DNA of 64,000 nt. Origin: Pseudohalioglobus lutimaris. GTDB lineage: Bacteria > Pseudomonadota > Gammaproteobacteria > Pseudomonadales > Halieaceae. The notes under the pieces were generated by a model, which was given only the letters and a program-made list of their open reading frames with translations, did not search any database and had not been told where the DNA came from. The position numbers and the translations under genes were made by a program. The stretch covers positions 62,001 to 126,000 of the forward strand of contig NZ_PKUS01000001.1 of NCBI RefSeq assembly GCF_002866825.1, given 5' to 3'. This document shows, in pieces, positions 17,679 to 27,178 of this stretch (position 1 is the stretch's first letter; each line of letters starts with the position of its first letter).

Positions 17679-18809
17679 GTGAAGAGACATATTTTCCTTA
17701 TACCCGGTTTTTTCGGATTCACCAATCTGGGAGATTTCACCTACTGGGGGCCGGTACGCGAACGGCTGCAACAGTTCCTTGATGCTGAGGGTGGGGTTTC
17801 ACAAATCCACTATGTTAAGTCACTGCCGACGGCCAGCCTGCGCACACGCACCCGCGTATTGCTCGACACCATATTGTCGGCACGTAACGCCGCAGATGAC
17901 CGAATTCACCTCGTCGGCCACTCCACCGGCGGACTTGATGCACGATTGCTGCTGACCCCGGCAGTCGACCTTCAGACAAGGAAAAACGTCGACAATGTAG
18001 CAGGCAAAGTACGTTCCAGTATCAGCATTGCAACGCCGCACCGTGGTGCCCCAATCGCTTCATTTTTCAACAGCATGCTCGGGCAGAGACTATTGCGCCT
18101 GCTGTCACTGGCAACCATGGTCGCCATACGGCATGGACACATGCCACTCTCTGCATGGACCAGAATGGCGGGACTATTCGCACTTCCCTCAAGCCTTGAG
18201 AGAGCAACGGGTTCATTGGCGGACCAACTCTATGACCAGCTACTGGCGAATTTCGACAAAACACGGCGGTTGCAGGTAGAAGAGCTACTGGGGGAGCTGC
18301 AACGCGATCAATCGCTGCTCACTCAGCTTACTGTTGAAGCAATGGATCTCTTCAATGCGGCTGCTGGAGACCGGGATACCGTCAGGTACGGCTCGGTAGT
18401 GACTCGAGCCAGACCGCCTGGTCTGGATACGGCCCGGGAATTGGGGCTCAACCCGGGCGCCCAGGCGCAATTGGGTTTGTACTACAGCCTGAGCAAACTC
18501 TCTGAGGGTTATGAATTCACCGCTATCAAGCGGGAGCATAGGTCCGCATTGAAGAGCAGCCTGGGCGAAATGCCTGACAACTCCGCCAACGACGGGATAG
18601 TTCCAACGCTTTCACAGCCATGGGGTCAATGTATTGCTGCGGTACAGGCCGACCACATGGATATCATCGGCCACCATGGCCAGGGCTCCAACGACGCTAT
18701 CAAGCATTATGACTGGTTGATAACGAATAGCGGTTTTCGCGAAGCTGAATTCAATGAGGTGTGGAGCAAAGTGGCAAGCTTTATTGTAAGCTCCGAGGCC
18801 GCTGACTAA
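17679..18809 (+). CDS. Alpha/beta hydrolase, lipase-like
   Basis: 376 residues when started at GTG 17679, giving MKRHIFLIPGFFGF, with GGAAG about 8 bases before. A TTG 24 bases upstream is the alternative. The first strand and oxyanion region IPGFFGFTNLGDFTYW is typical of lipase-type hydrolases. The nucleophile elbow is VGHSTGGLD, and the candidate acid and His are in NDGIVPTLSQP and ADHMDIIGHHG. No signal peptide is seen, so it is probably cytoplasmic. Its last four bases overlap the convergent cbpM-like gene. The substrate is unknown; an ester of a lipid or polyester is a reasonable guess. Confidence 0.82.
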   Translation: MKRHIFLIPGFFGFTNLGDFTYWGPVRERLQQFLDAEGGVSQIHYVKSLPTASLRTRTRVLLDTILSARNAADDRIHLVGHSTGGLDARLLLTPAVDLQTRKNVDNVAGKVRSSISIATPHRGAPIASFFNSMLGQRLLRLLSLATMVAIRHGHMPLSAWTRMAGLFALPSSLERATGSLADQLYDQLLANFDKTRRLQVEELLGELQRDQSLLTQLTVEAMDLFNAAAGDRDTVRYGSVVTRARPPGLDTARELGLNPGAQAQLGLYYSLSKLSEGYEFTAIKREHRSALKSSLGEMPDNSANDGIVPTLSQPWGQCIAAVQADHMDIIGHHGQGSNDAIKHYDWLITNSGFREAEFNEVWSKVASFIVSSEAAD

Positions 18810-19129
18810 TTCGGACCACGATCCTCATCGTTCATAAACCGCCCCAGTCGCTGCTGAAGGTATTCGTTTTCCTGGCTTAGCCGATCTCGCTCTCGCAGCA
18901 AGTCGATCAGCATGGCAACGGCAACCCAGTCAATATCCAGGTCCCGCCGTAGGCGAACGGCTCGCGTCATCCAGTGTGCGCTGGTGACGTCAAAGATCCA
19001 GTCGTCGACTGTTGAGCCCGCAACAGGCCGTGCAATCTCGTACTGTACAAGCTGTACCAGCAGTGAGCGCGACAGCTCTTCCCTCTCGCAGAGTTCGCTG
19101 ACCGATATTTTTACAACGGTGGAGATCAT
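18806..19129 (-). CDS. cbpM: CbpM-like chaperone modulator
   Basis: 107 residues. The N-terminal half has a MerR-type helix-turn-helix look ([21 protein letters not shown]), and the C-terminal half is the [22 protein letters not shown] helix region, both typical of CbpM. CbpM binds the J-domain protein CbpA and limits its DnaK co-chaperone activity. The ATG overlaps the cbpA stop codon (ATGA), the usual arrangement of this pair. Confidence 0.9.
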   Translation of the reverse strand: MISTVVKISVSELCEREELSRSLLVQLVQYEIARPVAGSTVDDWIFDVTSAHWMTRAVRLRRDLDIDWVAVAMLIDLLRERDRLSQENEYLQQRLGRFMNDEDRGPN

Positions 19130-20070
19130 CGCTTATCCCTCCATTCCTTTCTGGGATCAAAAGCTGCTGCTTCCGACAGTTTCTTCCAGAGTCCCTCCAC
19201 CTCTGGGCCGGTATTATCTGGCATGACTACCTTCAATATTGCATAAAGGTCGCCCTTACCCGTCTTACCGACAAGCCCCTTCCCCTTTACTCGTAACTTC
19301 TGCCCTGACTGGCTCCCCGGGGAAATCGTCAGGTTTATCCTGCCATCCAGGGTCGGCACAGTCACTTTTGCCCCAAGCGCCGCCTCCCAGGGAGCGACGG
19401 GCACGGTTACCAGCAGGTTGCGGCCCTCCAAATCAAAGATGGGGTGTGGCACCAGACGAATATGAAGGTAAAGGTCACCCGGCGGGGCTTCGCCCTGTCC
19501 CGGAGCACCCTGCCCTTTCAACCGAATGCGTTCGCCATCCCCAACACCGGCGGGGATGGTAACCCTCAACGATTTACGCTTGTGACGCAGCTGTCCCTTC
19601 TCGACTATCGGCAGTTCGTACTCGATGGGCTTAACGACATCCGCAATTGTTTCTTCCAGAAATACTGGCATTTCAATTTCGACGTCCTGACCGCGAAAGC
19701 CGAAAGCGCCTGATGTGCTACGACCCTCCTGCGTGAACTCTCCGCCAAAAATCGAATTAAAGAAATCAGAGAAATCGCCGCTAAAGTGCTGGTGTTGAGC
19801 GCCGGTAGAGGATTGCCAACCGGGTGGTGGCTCGAAATCGTGATGTGGCTTGCCCCCGTAACGTCGTAGCTCATCATATTCAGCTCGACGATCCTTGTCT
19901 TTCAAGACCTCCCAGGCCTCTGCCACCTCCTTGAAATTCGCCTCGGCGTCTTTCTCTGCATTCAGATCCGGGTGGTACTTGCGGGCCAGCTTGCGATACG
20001 CCGACTTAATCTCAGCCGTTTCAGCATCCGGGGCGACACCCAGAATCTCATAGTAGTCCTTGAATTCCAT
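19126..20070 (-). CDS. cbpA: CbpA, DnaJ-family curved-DNA-binding co-chaperone
   Basis: 314 residues from ATG 20070; an in-frame TTG six bases earlier is less likely. The J domain at residues 4-70 carries the HPD motif (His33-Pro34-Asp35). A Gly/Phe-rich linker around 75-125 follows, then two substrate-binding beta domains ([21 protein letters not shown] and [19 protein letters not shown]). The zinc-finger region of DnaJ is missing, as expected for CbpA. It stimulates DnaK and in E. coli also binds curved DNA. It is co-transcribed with cbpM. A short palindrome 36 bases upstream of the start is listed separately. Confidence 0.94.
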   Translation of the reverse strand: MEFKDYYEILGVAPDAETAEIKSAYRKLARKYHPDLNAEKDAEANFKEVAEAWEVLKDKDRRAEYDELRRYGGKPHHDFEPPPGWQSSTGAQHQHFSGDFSDFFNSIFGGEFTQEGRSTSGAFGFRGQDVEIEMPVFLEETIADVVKPIEYELPIVEKGQLRHKRKSLRVTIPAGVGDGERIRLKGQGAPGQGEAPPGDLYLHIRLVPHPIFDLEGRNLLVTVPVAPWEAALGAKVTVPTLDGRINLTISPGSQSGQKLRVKGKGLVGKTGKGDLYAILKVVMPDNTGPEVEGLWKKLSEAAAFDPRKEWRDKR

Positions 20071-20105
20071 CCGCAATTAAACCTGTGATTGACTGCTCTC
20101 GATAT

Positions 20106-20118
20106 TTGTACAGTACAA
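20106..20118. promoter_or_regulatory. Palindrome upstream of cbpA
   Basis: TTGTAC-A-GTACAA is a perfect 6-1-6 inverted repeat centred about 42 bases upstream of the cbpA start codon. Position and symmetry fit an operator, but I cannot name a regulator. Confidence 0.35.
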
Positions 20119-20628
20119 CAATGAATGGGTCCAGTTGGAAGACGGTGGAGCGGAGACCATCCCGCAGGACTAACTGCCTATAGCGGACCTGGGCAAACAC
20201 AATACGGACGCCTCAACAGGGTGAGCACTAGCCAGTTTCAAGAATAGAGCCAGAAATCCTTTTGCGCGGGACGGGTCACAGCCAGACGTCGAAAAGCTGT
20301 TGCATGTTTTTTAAATAAGGAATTTGGGCTAAGAAACCTCTCCCGATCAGGCATCTATCCCAGCGACGCCATCGGCCACCTGGCGATGCCTCAGGACCTA
20401 CAAGCGCCGGGTCAGCTGAGAGAGCGACTTGACCATGACCATTAACAACTGGACTGTTGCAACGATGCTGTAAACAGTGAGCAGACTATTTAACTCAGGT
20501 TTGAGCTTGAGTCTGGTTCAACGTTGGCATTGTAGAGTTAGGTCACATGTACTCCTTCCCATGTCACCCTGAAAACAGCTCAAAGAGAGCATGAGCCGGG
20601 AAGGGTGAGGGTCCCCAAGGAAAGCGAT
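20119..20628. other. Gene-free region
   Basis: About 510 bases between the cbpA upstream region and the end of the next minus-strand gene. Only short frames with frequent stops are present on both strands. I see no RNA gene, repeat or terminator I could defend. Confidence 0.4.
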
Positions 20629-20964
20629 TCAGGGAACTTCACCAGGCCGGCGCAATATGTTGACGATTGAATTACAGCTTGCGTGCGTTAACCGTTCACG
20701 CCTTGCTGCGGCCACTGCTACCACCAGACCCAGGGCCAACCCTGCACCACCAGCATCCAGCTCTGGTACCGATTTAGGCTTATCCCGGCACTGCTTGCCG
20801 TTTCGCGTGTAGTTACGCGAGAACTGCTTTTGCCGGTCCCCACGAGACTGGTGCTGCCCATCACGACTCCACTGCCTATCTCCATCGTGGTGCCTGCCGC
20901 CTGCATAGCTCAGCGACGTAGCGAGCATCAGGGCACTGAATAAAATCACTTGCAAACGCTTCAT
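20629..20964 (-). CDS. Small exported His/Arg-rich protein with C-terminal anchor-like segment
   Basis: 111 residues from ATG 20964, which begins a signal peptide (MKRLQVILFSALMLATSLSYA). The middle is rich in His, Asp, Arg and Gln and is probably disordered. The end holds VPELDAGGAGLALG, a short hydrophobic stretch and a basic ARRER cluster. That layout (Pro-Glu motif, one helix, basic patch) is the pattern of C-terminal surface-sorting or rhombosortase-type tails. The extra 21 residues after the basic cluster are unusual. A CRP-like palindrome lies about 143 bases upstream of the start. Function unknown. Confidence 0.65.
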   Translation of the reverse strand: MKRLQVILFSALMLATSLSYAGGRHHDGDRQWSRDGQHQSRGDRQKQFSRNYTRNGKQCRDKPKSVPELDAGGAGLALGLVVAVAAARRERLTHASCNSIVNILRRPGEVP

Positions 20965-21366
20965 AGGACTATCCCTCAATTCCGAAATTGTTATGGTCTC
21001 AGCCCCCTGCCCCTTCAAGCGAACGGAAGGACTGATACCCTTTCTTTATAGATGGTTTTGTGGGTCAATCCAGTTTTATCAGCGCAGCGCTCTCTGATGT
21101 GTGACGTGGTTCACACTTGCGCTACCACTTGGCAACGCCAGTAAAAGCGTGTTCGGCCAGGAGACCTGCAACATTCTGAGTTCCAAGACAAAAAGCAGCT
21201 TATCGCCTGTTTGCGCACTCGATGAGTGCAAGATGGACGTCGCCCGGTGTGACCCAAAGGGGAACGGCAACGCAAAAGTCAACCTCAACCAGCTATCGAT
21301 ACAAGCCACGTGTGCTGGCAGAAACCTGGAGTTGCTCCTTCAGGTTTACAAAACGTACGCGCATTT
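20965..21366. other. Intergenic region upstream of the small exported protein gene
   Basis: About 400 bases with no convincing coding frame. It holds the CRP-like site at 21099-21116. A TATAAA on the minus strand at 21050-21045 could be a -10 element for the 20964 gene; no good -35 box accompanies it, as is common for CRP-dependent promoters. Confidence 0.4.
21099..21116 (-). promoter_or_regulatory. CRP-like binding site
   Basis: GTGTGA-CGTGGT-TCACAC matches the CRP/Vfr core TGTGA-N6-TCACA exactly, and the symmetry extends one base further on each side. It is centred about 143 bases upstream of the small exported protein gene and about 60-70 bases upstream of a possible minus-strand -10 element. 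Binding is inferred from the motif only. Confidence 0.6.
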
Positions 21367-22326
21367 CTACAGAATATTTTCAACGAAACTGCGTATTTTC
21401 TCCCTGTCTGCGGTTGTCGGCAGGTAACCCTTGGCCGCCCCCATATTGTCCAACAGGTGATGAGGCTTACTGGTAGCAGGCAACGCGCTGACAACCGCCG
21501 GATGGGAAATGACAAACTTGAGGAACAATTGACCCCACGATTCGCATTCCATTTCTGTAGCGAAGTCGGGCAGGGACCTCCCTTTCACCGCCTTGAATAG
21601 CTTCCCGGAGGCATAGGGTCTATTCGAAAGTACCGCAATGCCACGGTCGTATGCCAGCGGTAGAATACGTTTCTCAGCTTCCGCTTCCTTAATCGAATAA
21701 TGAATCTGGACAAAGTCCAGCGGTTCGTTCTGCATAATCTTTTCAAGGTCGTCCAGGGCGTCGTCTTCCCAGTGGGTGACCCCTATGTACCTGACTCTTC
21801 CCTGTTCCTTCCACTCTCTCAGCGTTTTCAGGTGTATCTGCCAATCGATCAAATTGTGAACCTGCATCAGGTCCATAGTCTCTACGCCCAGCTTTGCAAA
21901 CGACGCGTTCATCTGGTCCACGCCATCCTGCTCACCCTCCGTCCACACCTTGGTCGCCATGAACAGCTCGTCTGTAATTCCAAGTTCACGCGACAGGTCA
22001 CCTATCACCTTTTCAGATCTCGCGTACTGCGGTGAACTGTCCAGAACACGGCCACCAGACTCGAAAAAGAGCTGCAGCACTTCTTGCAGAGGCGCTCTTT
22101 CTTCTGTCGACTCCCCGACATCGAAACTACGCCAGCTTCCCATACCTACCACGGGAAGTTGCTCTCCGCTGCTGGGGATGGCCCGGGTCGTTATTCCGTC
22201 AGAAGTAACCTGGTGATTGGGGGAAAACTCTCTGGCTGGAGTTAGTTTATCCAGAGTCAACTTGCCAGCCACCGCTGCTGCGCCGAGGACCGCACCGGCT
22301 TTCAGAAAATTTTTCCGTGTCATCAT
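21367..22326 (-). CDS. Aldo/keto reductase with Tat-like N-terminus
   Basis: 319 residues. The N-terminus MMTRKNFLKAGAVLGAAAVAG resembles a twin-arginine signal but has only one Arg (TRKNFLK), so export by Tat is likely but not certain. The catalytic set of the AKR fold is visible: Asp and Tyr in VLDSSPQYARS, Lys in ATKVW and His in MQVHNL. The NADPH-binding C-terminal part includes RPYASGKLF and SALPATSKPHHL. Exported AKR-like proteins of this type are known in Proteobacteria, but their substrates are unclear. It is a single gene flanked by long gaps. Confidence 0.87.
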   Translation of the reverse strand: MMTRKNFLKAGAVLGAAAVAGKLTLDKLTPAREFSPNHQVTSDGITTRAIPSSGEQLPVVGMGSWRSFDVGESTEERAPLQEVLQLFFESGGRVLDSSPQYARSEKVIGDLSRELGITDELFMATKVWTEGEQDGVDQMNASFAKLGVETMDLMQVHNLIDWQIHLKTLREWKEQGRVRYIGVTHWEDDALDDLEKIMQNEPLDFVQIHYSIKEAEAEKRILPLAYDRGIAVLSNRPYASGKLFKAVKGRSLPDFATEMECESWGQLFLKFVISHPAVVSALPATSKPHHLLDNMGAAKGYLPTTADREKIRSFVENIL

Positions 22327-22956
22327 AAGAATATGTCTCTTGGTTCGGTGAGTGAATTTACGCTAAAGCATGAGTATAGCTGCGTAATCTGACACAATTC
22401 ATTCACTGAATCACATTTTTTAACTAATCGTAATACGGTTCGGCTCAGCCGCATTGAGTCATTGCAGGAAGTATAGAAGATCGCAATGACCGGGGTTAAT
22501 ATGGACTGCTAAAGAAAAAGCTCGAAACACACCGCCAGCGCCTGTATGCGCGGCTTAGCCGTCTCGAGTACTTTAGCCCCCTTCACTTATAAGCGCCCCG
22601 CCCCTCAGTAAACCTGTTAATGGTCTACTACTTTTAGAGCTGGAACGGCAGTCCACTTCATATGAAGTCCATTTTTAGATCATATATCCTCAGACAGACT
22701 TATTCCCCAAACTTTCTGCCTACGCGCTACGCGCATTGCCTGCCATGTTCTATATAGATCGGGCTTCCCAGAAAGTCACAAGGATTTTCTCACTCTTGTA
22801 AGCGGAGGAACGCCCCCGAGACTCCAATGGCAGATTGGGTGAAAGGAGAGCCAATAACTCATCTCTGAAGCTAGTGGCTACGGGAGCTGAAGTTTCCGTG
22901 AATCGGTCGAATTACAGAATCAAGTGAGGCTGTAGGCCGCAGTACAGACCATTTCC
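22327..22956. other. Gene-free, lower-GC region
   Basis: About 630 bases, visibly richer in A/T than the flanking genes, with no frame longer than a few dozen codons that looks coding. An imperfect inverted repeat (GTGAGTGAATT near 22348, AATTCATTCAC near 22396) lies just upstream of the reductase gene. No terminator-like hairpin with a T run was seen. Confidence 0.4.
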
Positions 22957-24939
22957 TTATCTATGCGTCGATCTCACAGGAACCTCAGTTACTATGAGCC
23001 GATAGAAATCCATTTTCTCCCCTATGATAGCCGACCCCTCATAGGAGAAGTGTCCCTTATCTCTATAGAGAAACGCATCGTCTAGCGAGGCGAGGCAGGC
23101 ACCTTCTTCGCATGAGAATTCATCGAACCAGATCACGTGATACTTTTGGTCGATTTGCTCAAGAAACCTTAGCGCAAGCTTATACTCTTCAGGGTAATCA
23201 CTCACGCGTATCTTGCAGTTGTTGAGGTCATACCCCAAAACGGAGGCCTTCACCAAACAAGTACCTATATCTTCACCGTTAGTCGGCGGTGGCGCAAACA
23301 CGACAGGCTCTATTCCTTGAGAGATCAAGAAATCTAACGTTGCTGTCAAGTGTTGGTAGACAATGGACGCGTCGGGCGGTTTCACGCCGTCGGCATCCCT
23401 AATTCTCCAACTGTCCATCAAATAGTGTTCAAATGGGGAGCTGAGTACCGCGAATCGCAGACTACTGTTCTCACTTATCCAATCGGCAACACTTTTGTTG
23501 AAGCTAATGCATCCCTCAGCCCAGCTCTCTGGATATTCTTTGCTGACTGGTGCTAATCCAAGCATAGGCCCACACACCGGCTTGGTCATTTGAATAATCT
23601 TAGCGGCACTATTCGACGCCAGAATTCCATCTACCAGATGCATTGCGTAGGAATCACCCCATACGAGAATTTCAGGCTCATCGCTAGTTCGACAATCCGC
23701 TGGAAGCAGAGAATCGCCGTCACAAGCTTCACTCAGCCCGCGATTCACTCGGATCCTGTAGTCAAACTCTGCGTCCGCATAAGTCGAACCATTGGCAAAG
23801 GCTCTCGAAGGAAAGCCTTTGCTCATATAGCCCGCTAATCCAATACAAATCGATGCTAACGATGCAAAAGCGGCCAAGCGGAATATCTGCTTCCGGTTAT
23901 ACCGTCTCTTATCTCTATATGGCTTCTCCACATACTTCCAGGAAAGATAGGCAAGAATGAGGGACAGGAACCCCAAAGATGCCATTAGCCAATGACCAGG
24001 CTCGTGGAGGCTTCTAAGGCGCGCAAAAGCGAATAAGGGTTGATGCCATAGATATGCGCTGTAGCTGATCAGGCCTATACCAACAGGAACCCTATTGCTC
24101 AAAAGCTTTCCCACAAGCGTTGATCCGGAGGCATATAGGATGATCAGGCCGGTCCCAACGATTGGGATCAGGGCATAGAAACTCGGGAAAGGCGTTTCAC
24201 TATCGAAAGCGAATACTGAATATAAAATTAGTACTAGACCCAGAGCGCTCAACAATTGGCCAGAAAGATTTGCCTTCAATGACATTTCTGATCCTTCGGA
24301 GTTTTTGCCTAGCAGGTATATCGCGATTAATGAACCAACTAGTAGTTCCCATAGCCTTGTTGGCAAAAGATAAAAGTTTGCACTAGGAGCGTTTTCAGCA
24401 CCATATTGAGAAAGCAACAGGCTTGCCCCGCCAACGATGAGAAGTGATATGAAAACGAAATTCTTCCCAAAGCGCCAGGTAGCCAGAATGTACAATGGGA
24501 AGAACAAGTAATACTGCTCCTCGACAGCGAGACTCCAGGTATGCAGGAGTGGCTTTAACTCAGCGGCAGGGGCAAAGTATCCACTTTCGCGCCAGAACAA
24601 AATATTCGAAGAAAACAAGGAAACAGCAACAACGCTATTAGAAAACTCTTTAAGCTGTATCGGGGTCATCCATTGCCACGCAAATGGAAGGCAAGCGAGA
24701 ATCACAAAAAAGAGCGCTGGCAAAATTCGCCTGGCTCTTCGCTCATAAAAATTTGCTATGGTGAAGGTTCCAGCACCCTTCTCCGCGATAATGATGGTGG
24801 TGATTAGATATCCACTTATGACAAAGAAGATATCAACACCCACATAGCCACCACTGAAAACAGAAACTCCTGCATGGAAAAAGATAACAGGTAAAACTGC
24901 TATTGAACGAAGACCATCAATTTCTCTTCTATACTTCAT
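22957..24939 (-). CDS. OafA-type acyltransferase (acyltransferase 3 plus SGNH domain)
   Basis: 660 residues. The N-terminal half (about 1-370) is the acyltransferase-3 membrane domain: YRREIDGLRSIAVLPVIFFH, FYERRARRILP and HTWSLAVEEQYYLFFP are its signature blocks. The C-terminal half is a periplasmic SGNH domain with VWGDSYAMHLVDG (nucleophile Ser) and DKGHFSYEGS (D-x-x-H). Fused proteins of this kind O-acetylate lipopolysaccharide O-antigen or other surface glycans. Codon and base use are more A/T-rich than in neighbouring genes, and the gene stands alone between two long gaps, which suggests acquisition by transfer. The glycan target is unknown. Confidence 0.92.
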   Translation of the reverse strand: MKYRREIDGLRSIAVLPVIFFHAGVSVFSGGYVGVDIFFVISGYLITTIIIAEKGAGTFTIANFYERRARRILPALFFVILACLPFAWQWMTPIQLKEFSNSVVAVSLFSSNILFWRESGYFAPAAELKPLLHTWSLAVEEQYYLFFPLYILATWRFGKNFVFISLLIVGGASLLLSQYGAENAPSANFYLLPTRLWELLVGSLIAIYLLGKNSEGSEMSLKANLSGQLLSALGLVLILYSVFAFDSETPFPSFYALIPIVGTGLIILYASGSTLVGKLLSNRVPVGIGLISYSAYLWHQPLFAFARLRSLHEPGHWLMASLGFLSLILAYLSWKYVEKPYRDKRRYNRKQIFRLAAFASLASICIGLAGYMSKGFPSRAFANGSTYADAEFDYRIRVNRGLSEACDGDSLLPADCRTSDEPEILVWGDSYAMHLVDGILASNSAAKIIQMTKPVCGPMLGLAPVSKEYPESWAEGCISFNKSVADWISENSSLRFAVLSSPFEHYLMDSWRIRDADGVKPPDASIVYQHLTATLDFLISQGIEPVVFAPPPTNGEDIGTCLVKASVLGYDLNNCKIRVSDYPEEYKLALRFLEQIDQKYHVIWFDEFSCEEGACLASLDDAFLYRDKGHFSYEGSAIIGEKMDFYRLIVTEVPVRSTHR

Positions 24940-25435
24940 AACTTCGTGTGAATCAGTGGCTTAAAAAAGACAAGTGGTGGGTGAATCACTAACGCAAGCT
25001 TGTGAAAGCCAGGCACCCTATTCGCCAACCCTCATGACAGCCATATGCGAGTCTCTGACTCTATCTTTAGATCGGGCGAGTCTAAGGTACGGACGAGTAC
25101 AGCACAACATGGATTCAAAAGATTGTGAACAAACCCTCAATGTCACGGAAGTTTAGCGAATTCAGCTGCCGCCAAACAAAGTCACACAGTCCTAACTACA
25201 GGAGAGACTCTTCATTCAGAAACTTTCAAGAGACCCGGAAAAGCATCGATTTAGGCCGTACAGACGTAATAAAGTCTCCGATTTTTTATAAACGCTGACT
25301 AGTCAAATTGACAACGCCCTCATTAGATATTCTACATGCAACTGCGCATGATCCGATTGGAACTTTACAGCCTATAAATATGCATGGAATGGAACGCCAG
25401 CTCTTCGAGAATCCGGGTCCTGAAGGGTGAGTGCA
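24940..25435. other. Gene-free, lower-GC region
   Basis: About 500 bases between the acyltransferase start and the end of the next minus-strand gene. It is A/T-rich with no supported coding frame, RNA gene or repeat. It probably holds the acyltransferase promoter. Confidence 0.4.
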
Positions 25436-26170
25436 TCAATGAGTACGCTCAATTTCGGCATTATCGTTTCCTGGAACTTTACTTTGCGGCTTCAAGAGGG
25501 CGGTACAGCTTTTCGATGCACTGGCGCAACTCAGACGCCGTAGTCTGATATTGTCGAACCTGAATTCACCTTGCCCTTGCCCCGCAATTCGCAGCCGAAT
25601 TGTGGAAACACCAGGTGAAATTGAGAATTCCTCCTCTACACGTTGAAACTTCTCATCGAGGTTGGTTTCGATATACCACTTATCCCGCGCAATGATATGT
25701 CCCTGTTTGTCATAGGCAGTAATCTGAATCTGCGCGAATCCGTCGGCACTGGAACGCCAAAGCAGGCCACCCAGAGAAAAGCGTTCGTTTTCCCTTACGT
25801 CGAATCGGTACCGATGCGTGATGTGCCACCATTCATCGCCCTTGTTCTTAACAATAAGACAGCGTGAGTCGCCTGGGCAGCTTCTCCCATAATTTCTGAT
25901 AATGTTCTGGGGTATAGGTGTATGCACTGATATCCATCTATTTGGGATGGGAAGCGATGATTCAAAATCTTCTTTAAGGCCGTCGCTATCTGTGTTCTGG
26001 CGAATTGAGTATTCAAGCTTGAATAGCCTGAAAGGGAGGTATTTGCTGAAGGAAGTGTCGTGGAATAGGTTGATTCCCGCCTGGGTCTTGAACCAATAGA
26101 TGGACAGCATGCATACGCTGGCAACTACCAGACAACTTACACACTTTTTTGTTGAACAGTGATGTAACAT
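25436..26170 (-). CDS. Membrane-anchored protein with CBM/jelly-roll-like domain, unknown
   Basis: 244 residues. A hydrophobic segment at about 11-27 suggests a membrane anchor or signal. From residue 60 on, the sequence has the alternating strand pattern and closing block FRFDNIRLRRLSC of carbohydrate-binding or discoidin-like jelly rolls (also SLGGLLWRSSADGFAQIQITAYD and STIRLRIAGQGQ). I do not recognise a named family. The neighbouring acyltransferase gene would fit a surface-glycan role, but that is speculative. Base composition is low-GC like that gene. Confidence 0.6.
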   Translation of the reverse strand: MLHHCSTKKCVSCLVVASVCMLSIYWFKTQAGINLFHDTSFSKYLPFRLFKLEYSIRQNTDSDGLKEDFESSLPIPNRWISVHTPIPQNIIRNYGRSCPGDSRCLIVKNKGDEWWHITHRYRFDVRENERFSLGGLLWRSSADGFAQIQITAYDKQGHIIARDKWYIETNLDEKFQRVEEEFSISPGVSTIRLRIAGQGQGEFRFDNIRLRRLSCASASKSCTALLKPQSKVPGNDNAEIERTH

Positions 26171-26311
26171 CTAGCGCCCGAAAAACCTCTTTCAATTGTC
26201 TATCACCAGGTGCGAGTAAACCAAGAAACTGAAAAGCGGAGCAGACAAAGCACAAAGACAGAATAGAGCGGAAATCTGTTTGCATTATCACAGTCGGTTC
26301 ACAGTGCCATT

Positions 26312-27178
26312 CTACATAAGCAAAACTCCGTCAATCTGTACCGGTAGTTTTAGTTTGAGATTGGTGCGCATCATTTCCACGACAGGATAGTCGTCGCTGC
26401 TGCTGAACATCAGGGCCCTGCACTCATTCTCGCCGGCTATATAGCTGCTCCTGGCAAGACCGGGCGTGGCCCCAATCTCCGCGCTGCCTGGGTGGGGAAT
26501 GTAGTATACCCCTGATGAAGCGGCAGCCACATGTCCTGCAGCCTCTGCCGCATGAGCATACACTTTGCCTTTTTTACTGCAGTTCTCGAGCTCAAAGTAC
26601 AGAACCATTGACCCGGCTACCCAATAGTAGCCACTACTGAGTTCAGGTGCGAGCCAACGCACCAGTTTGAGCGTGTAAGCCTGCCGATGCCCCACAAAGT
26701 GCACATCGAACCGGTATCCCGAACCTGTCCCAGACTGCAGGGTACCGATAGTCCGGTTAAGTGAGTCAATAACTAGGGGCTTCCCGGTCTCAATAACTTC
26801 AAGCTCCGCTATATTAGCGCCAGCACCGCCAATGGGCTCGAACACCGGCTCTAGAAAATACCTCTCATCTGACGCCAGTATTGCCATCAAATCTGGATTG
26901 GAGTCAAAACCCACGGTAGCAAGCTTGCAGGCCTTCGTTTTACCGCCACAAAGACCGTTCTTGCGCTTTTTCCAGCGGACAAAACGATACTCGCTGCTGA
27001 GCGGAATCGCGGTAAACGTATCTTCAAAGCTTGCGTTGTCAACTTCTATGGTACAGGTCTTGCCTGCAAAGCAGTAATGCGCACCGCTGGCGGATGTGAC
27101 CCGCCCAGTCTCCGGAACCTCGACAATGAGTTTGCAGGCCGGCAGGACAAGCACTAATAAAACGGCGATCAGTCGCAT
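26312..27178 (-). CDS. Lipoprotein with Cys-rich N-terminal module, unknown function
   Basis: 288 residues from ATG 27178, chosen because AAGGAGGCG precedes it and a lipoprotein signal MRLIAVLLVLVLPAC (Cys15) follows. Residues 20-105 carry the module G-x-V-T-S-A-S-G, C...C-x-x-E-V, DTFTA, W and two further Cys, also seen in the beta-lactamase-like lipoprotein at 14.9-16.7 kb. This resembles the repeats found in secreted proteins that pair Cys with a closing Trp (InlB-B-like), though the match is by eye. The remaining about 180 residues show alternating strands with YWVAGSMVLYFEL and match nothing I recognise. Probably located on the periplasmic face of a membrane. Confidence 0.65.
   Translation of the reverse strand: MRLIAVLLVLVLPACKLIVEVPETGRVTSASGAHYCFAGKTCTIEVDNASFEDTFTAIPLSSEYRFVRWKKRKNGLCGGKTKACKLATVGFDSNPDLMAILASDERYFLEPVFEPIGGAGANIAELEVIETGKPLVIDSLNRTIGTLQSGTGSGYRFDVHFVGHRQAYTLKLVRWLAPELSSGYYWVAGSMVLYFELENCSKKGKVYAHAAEAAGHVAAASSGVYYIPHPGSAEIGATPGLARSSYIAGENECRALMFSSSDDYPVVEMMRTNLKLKLPVQIDGVLLM

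Noticed and set aside
17552-17740. 62-codon minus-strand frame before the hydrolase gene
   Set aside because: No ribosome site or recognisable family, and it overlaps the 5' end of the hydrolase gene.
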